A stretch of 64,000 nucleotides of DNA from Bryobacteraceae bacterium. GTDB taxonomy: Bacteria; Acidobacteriota; Terriglobia; Bryobacterales; Bryobacteraceae. Positions within the stretch are counted from its first letter, which is position 1. Every line of letters starts with the position of its first letter. The translations under genes were made by a program, and so were the position numbers. The notes under the pieces were generated by a model. It was not told the origin of the DNA and did no database searches. It saw only the letters and a list, made by a program, of their open reading frames with translations. Location: positions 1,984,001 to 2,048,000 of the forward strand of contig JAWKHH010000001.1 of the NCBI GenBank assembly GCA_041394945.1, in the 5' to 3' direction. Below, piece by piece: positions 59,760-64,000 of the stretch.

Positions 59760-62700
59760 CTAGAAGCAGGTACGGCTGGATGAGCCGGGAACGAGCGTGA
59801 CGAATACTCCGAAACGCGGCGAGGTGTGCGGCGGGATGGACGGCACCCTTCCGTTGGGCTGCGCGACGGCGGTCTGATTCATCGGGATGTTGACGTTGCC
59901 GCCGGCATAGGTCCCCTTCACGACGGGCGGCCCGAAGAAGTTCTGCGCGTCGCGAATCTCATATGGCGATCCCGGCGTGAGCACGCCGGAGAGGTTCACA
60001 GCCACCGACGACTGGTTGCTCCAGTTGTAGACGACGATGTGCGAGCGCCCGGCCTCGCAGCGGTTCGGGCGGATTGCGGTCCACACGCCGGTGGGGTTGG
60101 AGGCGGTGACGGTGCTGTTCTGGTCGACCTTGGCGGTGGCGCGCCAAGAGGCGAGCGGCATGGACGTGGATCCGTAGCGGAACCGGTCCGCGCCGTAGTA
60201 GCGGTTATTGTTCCAGTTGTAGGCTCCGGTGCCGTAGGGCGCGCGCATCCATACCTGGGTGAGCGGAGACAGCAGCGTATTGTTGCTGAACTGCATGGTC
60301 TGGTAGTCGACCACCCAGGCCGCGTCGACGCCGCCGATGAAGTAGTTGCCGGTGATCACGCCGTCGCCGTTGCCGCTGCTCCACGGCCAGCCGATCTCGG
60401 CGTAGCCGACGTCGTGGGGATAGTTGTAGAAGTGATTATCCTTGACGATCATCCCGCGATTGCCGTCGGCGCCGCCGGCGACGATGATGTTGCCGCTGCG
60501 TCCGCCTTCGAGCGCGCCGGAGTTGAACGCCACGTTTCCTTCCACCGTGTAATTCTTCACCCAGGCCGACCCGCTGCCGTAGAGATGGATCCCGAAGCCG
60601 AATCCATTGAACAGAATGTTGTCGGTGATCTTCTTGATCCCGTTTTGGTTCTGCGAATAGATTCCGTGGCCGTGACCGCGGTCGGAGGCGACAAAGCCGT
60701 TGTTGAAAATGAGGTTGCCGTAGGCTTCCGCCCCGGTGGCCTCCTTCCAGAGAGCGAGACCCTGGCGAGCGTCGTGAATGACGCAGTTGATCACCTTGAC
60801 TCCGTCGCCGAAGACGAGCAGCGCGTCCTTGATCGCCGAGGATGCATAGCAGGGAGGGCCGGTGGCGCATCCCGTGCGGTCTGTAATCGGGCTGGTGAAC
60901 TCGAGGCCCCAGAGCCAAACGTAGGATCCGTTAGCCGGGTTCGGGCTGCCGCTGCAGCAGCCGACGATGGTGATGTACTGGATCTTCGCGTTCTCCCCGG
61001 GGTAGTTGCGGACGACGATGGGGGCGGCGGCGGAACCGACCAGTTTCACATAGACGTCGCTCACCCCGTCTCCGTAGGTTCCACCGCGGATCCAGATGGT
61101 GTCGCCCGGGCGCACCGACTTGTTCTGCATGGCGGAGACGAAATCCCACGGCTTTGCGAGGCTGCCGTCGTTGCCCGAGGAGCCGGTCGTGGAGACGTAG
61201 AAGTTACGTCCAGTCCCGCCGCTGGGCGCGCTGGGGGCGGCGGACACGGTGAAGCTGACGCTGATTGTGTCCGGAGAGTTTTGAGCGCCGGCGGCGGTAA
61301 CGGTGACGACGCCGGTGTATGTACCGGCGGTCAGGCCGGACGGGTTGGCGGTGACGGTAAGCGTCCCGCTGCCGGAGCCCGAGGTGGGGGAGACGCTGAG
61401 CCAGGTCTGATTGTCGGTGGCCGTCCAGCCGACGGCGCCTCCCGAAAACGAAGCCGTCGCCTGCTGCGCCGTGGCGCTGCCGCCTGCCGTCGCCGTCATC
61501 GAAAGAGACGCCGGGTTGACGGAAAGCACCGGCGCCGCGGGAGCCGAAGCCGCGGCTACGTTGAGCGTCACCTCGACGTCCTGTGGAGAATCGACGGCGC
61601 CGGCCGCGGTGACGGTCACCTTCGCGTGATAAGTACCCGCGGTGAGGTTGCCGATACTGGGCCTGACGCTAAAACTGCCTTTGCCGGAGGCCGAGGCCGG
61701 CGATAGCACGACCCAGGAGTCGCCGGAAGCGATCGCCCAATTGAGCGTGCCTCCGCCTGTGTTGGAGACGGCCACCGGCTGGGCCGCCGGGTTGGAGCCG
61801 CCGGCGGTGGCAGTGAACGAGAGAGAGGTATTGGAGAGCGTGAGGCGGGGAAGATCCGGGTCCGACGAGCCCTCCCGCGGGCTTTCGCCGGGGCCCGTGC
61901 CGGTGGGCGTGTAGGAAGACGACTTGGCGAGAATCACCTTGTCGAGGCGGAAGCCGTCTTCGCGCATGAACACGTTGATCGTGTGGACCCCCGCGGAGCC
62001 GATGACGAGCGTGACGCGGCGCACATTGTCCATCGCCTGGTTGGACCAGGCCCAGGAAGGCGGCAGGACCGGGAATTGCGACAGCGCCTCGCCGCTAGCC
62101 ACACTCGCGCCGTCGAGACCGAAGTGAACAGAATCATCGGCTGCGGTGGCTCCGTAGCCGCGAGCCCAGACGTAGTAGGTACCCGTCTGCGAGAACTTGA
62201 CGTCAAACTGCAATTGCGGCGCCGACGCCACGTAGCCCGTGGACAGGTTGTTGTTGGAGTTTGGCTCGGCGCTCATGAATCCGGCGCCTGAGAAGGATGG
62301 AACATTCGTCCGCTGAATCCAGGACTGGGTACGGTTCACCACGCGGGCATTCTCGGCTTCCATGACAACCATGCCGCCGCTTTCGAGGAACGCCCCGTCG
62401 CCCGTCGTGGGAGTGGGTGTTGGAATCGGACTGGCCGGCGCGACGGGGTTCACCGTAACGCCCGCAGTCGCCGCCTTGGTCGCGTCGGCAATCGAGCGGG
62501 CCGTGATCGTTACCGCGGTGGTGGAAGTGACCGTCGGAGCCAGGAACCGGCCGCTGCTATCGATGGACCCGGCCGAAGCCGACCAGGTGACACGCGAATC
62601 GGCCGTGCCGAGAACGGTCGCCGTGAATTGGGCCGTTCCGCCCGCGGACACAGTGGCGGTGGCGGGCGACACGGAAATGCTCACCGGGGTGACCACGGTG

Positions 62701-63506
62701 ACCACGGCGGTGGCGAATTTGGAGTTGTCGGCGACGCTGGTCGCCTTGATGGTTGCCTGTTGGGTTGTCGCGATGGAGGGGGGAGCGGTGTACACGCCAG
62801 TGTTCGAAATCGTGCCCGGCCCAGCGATCACCCACGTCACGCGGGAATCCGTGGAACCGCTCACCGTAGCCTTGAAGGTGGCCTGGCCGCCGGGCGACAC
62901 GGTCGCGGAGGTTGGCGTGAGCGAGAGGGTGACCGGCGAGGGCGCGGGCGCAGTGGCTCCGGCGCCCGGGATGATCTCAATGGCGCTCACCATCGCGTGC
63001 CGGACCACGCTGACGAAGTCCAGCCGCAGGCGCCCGCCGGTGACGTTGACGGTGAAGGTGCGGTCCACGGCCTTGTAGGCTCCGCCCGCCACTTTGAAAA
63101 TGTCGAAGTTGGCGAGCATGCGCTGGCCGTTGGCGTCGACGTGGAATACACGGTTGCCGGCGCCTGAGATCTCGTTCTCAGAGAACTTCAGAGTCACTTC
63201 GAGGGAGCCGTTTGGCACGGGAATGTCGTAGGAAAATGGCGTATAAACACCGCGGCGGGACCCGCGGTAGATGGCCTGGTCATCGGCGCCCTCGATCGAA
63301 TAGGAAGTCCAGTGGAGACCGCCATCTACCCAGTAGCGATCGGGGGACCATACCGTTCCGTCAACCGCTGTGTAGTTTTGTGTGCTGTTGCAGTTGATAC
63401 GAACGGCCTGAGCCGCGGCCGGTGAGACAGCCGCTGAAATAAGGAATACAAGGGAAAGCAACCGTGGCGCAAACGCACGAACCAGTTGCGGGCCGATTTG
63501 GTACAT
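59760..63506 (-). CDS. Large secreted protein: malectin, Ig-like, CBM-like, BACON and beta-helix domains
   Basis: 1248 residues from ATG 63506, preceded by AAGGAG at 8 bases. The frame continues 105 codons upstream, but that is a poor coding region. Signal peptide: residues 1-34 (LLSLVFLISAAVSPAAAQA). Then a malectin-like domain about 36-180 (INCNSTQNYTAVDGTVWSPD), two Ig-like domains about 190-370 (SLTPTSATVSPGGQATFKAT), a carbohydrate-binding-like domain about 385-560 (GGMVVMEAENARVVNRTQSW), two BACON-type repeats about 575-750 (ISSGDSWVVLSPASASGKGS-like), and a right-handed beta-helix about 760-1220 typical of polysaccharide lyases. It probably acts on or holds plant or bacterial polysaccharide outside the cell. 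Domain edges are estimates. Confidence 0.88.
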   Translation of the reverse strand: MYQIGPQLVRAFAPRLLSLVFLISAAVSPAAAQAVRINCNSTQNYTAVDGTVWSPDRYWVDGGLHWTSYSIEGADDQAIYRGSRRGVYTPFSYDIPVPNGSLEVTLKFSENEISGAGNRVFHVDANGQRMLANFDIFKVAGGAYKAVDRTFTVNVTGGRLRLDFVSVVRHAMVSAIEIIPGAGATAPAPSPVTLSLTPTSATVSPGGQATFKATVSGSTDSRVTWVIAGPGTISNTGVYTAPPSIATTQQATIKATSVADNSKFATAVVTVVTPVSISVSPATATVSAGGTAQFTATVLGTADSRVTWSASAGSIDSSGRFLAPTVTSTTAVTITARSIADATKAATAGVTVNPVAPASPIPTPTPTTGDGAFLESGGMVVMEAENARVVNRTQSWIQRTNVPSFSGAGFMSAEPNSNNNLSTGYVASAPQLQFDVKFSQTGTYYVWARGYGATAADDSVHFGLDGASVASGEALSQFPVLPPSWAWSNQAMDNVRRVTLVIGSAGVHTINVFMREDGFRLDKVILAKSSSYTPTGTGPGESPREGSSDPDLPRLTLSNTSLSFTATAGGSNPAAQPVAVSNTGGGTLNWAIASGDSWVVLSPASASGKGSFSVRPSIGNLTAGTYHAKVTVTAAGAVDSPQDVEVTLNVAAASAPAAPVLSVNPASLSMTATAGGSATAQQATASFSGGAVGWTATDNQTWLSVSPTSGSGSGTLTVTANPSGLTAGTYTGVVTVTAAGAQNSPDTISVSFTVSAAPSAPSGGTGRNFYVSTTGSSGNDGSLAKPWDFVSAMQNKSVRPGDTIWIRGGTYGDGVSDVYVKLVGSAAAPIVVRNYPGENAKIQYITIVGCCSGSPNPANGSYVWLWGLEFTSPITDRTGCATGPPCYASSAIKDALLVFGDGVKVINCVIHDARQGLALWKEATGAEAYGNLIFNNGFVASDRGHGHGIYSQNQNGIKKITDNILFNGFGFGIHLYGSGSAWVKNYTVEGNVAFNSGALEGGRSGNIIVAGGADGNRGMIVKDNHFYNYPHDVGYAEIGWPWSSGNGDGVITGNYFIGGVDAAWVVDYQTMQFSNNTLLSPLTQVWMRAPYGTGAYNWNNNRYYGADRFRYGSTSMPLASWRATAKVDQNSTVTASNPTGVWTAIRPNRCEAGRSHIVVYNWSNQSSVAVNLSGVLTPGSPYEIRDAQNFFGPPVVKGTYAGGNVNIPMNQTAVAQPNGRVPSIPPHTSPRFGVFVTLVPGSSSRTCF

Positions 63507-63531
63507 CTCGGGAACTCCTTCGTTTTGTCTT

Positions 63532-63611
63532 CCGCCTTGGCACACGTCGGACGTCTGCCTGTCGGATGAGGCGGTTTTCGAAGCCCGTCGCGGCAGCGAA
63601 AAAATTGCCGC
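63532..63611 (-). promoter_or_regulatory. Structured 5' leader of the large secreted protein gene
   Basis: An outer stem (CCGCCT at 63532-63537 with AGGCGG at 63569-63574) encloses GGCA...TGCC (63539-63559) around ACGT-CCG-ACGT-like pairing. A second hairpin GCGGCA...TGCCGC lies at 63590-63611. They sit 26 to 100 bases before the ATG at 63506. I matched them to no known riboswitch. Confidence 0.45.
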
Positions 63612-64000
63612 AATAAGGCGTTTCCAACACAAGCTGGCGCGCGGGATCAGCCAGACGGACGTTACCGCCTCCGGGCTTCCTGTCCCTGCCGCCGGCGGGA
63701 TTTGGACGCGATCAAGCCTTTTTCGGAGAGCCGTGTGAAGCAGCTCAGTCGGGAAAGTGTCGGAACTTTCCTCCGTGGCGCCCGGTATGGGTCGCCGTTT
63801 GGGTATTTGGCAAGCAATCACCTTGCCAGAACGGCTCGATCCACCCGAAAGCGTAGAAACGACGGCGCGGGAGAGGTCCTGATGCCACCGCGAGGAAAAG
63901 CTCCCCGCACGTAAGAATTACAAGCCCGCTCTCGAAGGTGCGCAGCGGGTGTTTCAATTTGGAAAACCGGTGGACGTAACTAGCTGCAAACGCGGACTTC
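63612..64000. other. Right-edge region without a recognised gene
   Basis: I found no convincing gene, repeat or RNA here. A minus-strand frame of 70 codons (63745-63957) starts at TTG without clear ribosome site, and a plus-strand frame of 70 codons (63702-63914) has no recognised domain. The stretch is probably the upstream region of the large secreted gene plus intergenic DNA continuing past the edge. Confidence 0.5.

Noticed and set aside
63532..63611. c-di-GMP (GEMM) riboswitch
   Set aside because: The conserved GCAAA-type core and tetraloop receptor of that class are not present in the leader.
63507..63821. N-terminal extension of the large secreted protein by 105 codons
   Set aside because: Would place the signal peptide internally; a good ribosome site and signal peptide start at 63506.
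63745..63957. Minus-strand frame of 70 codons upstream of the large secreted gene
   Set aside because: TTG start without ribosome site and no recognisable feature; more likely upstream non-coding DNA.

Overview
The window is high-GC, densely packed bacterial chromosome. I infer an acidobacterium, probably of the Bryobacterales/Solibacter type. The evidence is the mix of a DUF1549/DUF1553 cytochrome-like protein paired with a DUF1501 protein, a DUF1080 glycosidase-like protein, a PQQ-type beta-propeller, a huge secreted Ig-like/BACON/beta-helix protein and several Tat- or Sec-exported proteins of unknown role. No rRNA or other marker fixes the species. One tRNA (Asp, GTC) is present. I saw no insertion sequence, phage or CRISPR array.

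Layout. 1-871: 5' part of an OFA-type MFS transporter and a small hypothetical gene. 948-9918: a plus-strand, translationally coupled glycan cluster (NHL-repeat protein, SDR epimerase, three GT4 glycosyltransferases, DUF3108 protein, a glycosyltransferase-methyltransferase fusion, an ABC-2 polysaccharide permease with an extra N-terminal domain). 9919-12136: membrane-anchored spermidine-synthase-like protein and an 83-residue flagellar-rod-like mini-protein. 12146-33568: one long minus-strand type VI secretion (T6SS) run in the order tssB, tssC, hcp, tagJ/impE, tssA, tssE, tssF, tssG, clpV, vgrG, PAAR-JAMM protein, possible immunity gene, caspase-like protein, unknown gene, tssK, tssL, tssM. 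33947-37328: a T6SS accessory island holding a TssB-TssC fusion (minus) divergent from a lipase-like protein and a second tssK (plus). 37345-43547: Tat-exported unknown, VOC protein, DUF1501 and DUF1549/1553 pair. 43593-49715: second glycan cluster (Wzy/ligase-like membrane protein, GT2, GT4, FkbM methyltransferase, WcaI-like GT4, initiating sugar-phosphate transferase). 49787-53400: proline-rich repeat protein with a kinase-like N-lobe, then a hybrid histidine kinase. 53467-53543: tRNA-Asp. 53622-58734: hydrolase, PQQ propeller, SRPBCC protein, then an ECF sigma / anti-sigma / Spy-like stress cassette. 58891-63506: DUF1080 protein and a 1248-residue secreted beta-helix protein with a structured leader.

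How they work together. The T6SS run encodes sheath (TssBC), tube (Hcp), baseplate (TssE,F,G,K,A), membrane complex (TssL,M), recycling ATPase (ClpV), spike (VgrG) and tip (PAAR). TssJ and the usual Fha/PpkA/PppA regulators are not in the window. Candidate cargo is unusual: a PAAR protein carrying a JAMM-like metalloprotease motif, a clan-CD (caspase-like) His/Cys protein inside the operon, and a lipase-like protein next to a TssB-TssC fusion and a second TssK. I regard that TssBC-fusion/lipase/TssK2 island, together with the PAAR-JAMM and caspase-like genes, as the most likely undescribed biology here. The two glycan clusters look complementary: the first has an exporter permease but no initiating transferase, the second has the initiating transferase and a polymerase/ligase but no exporter.
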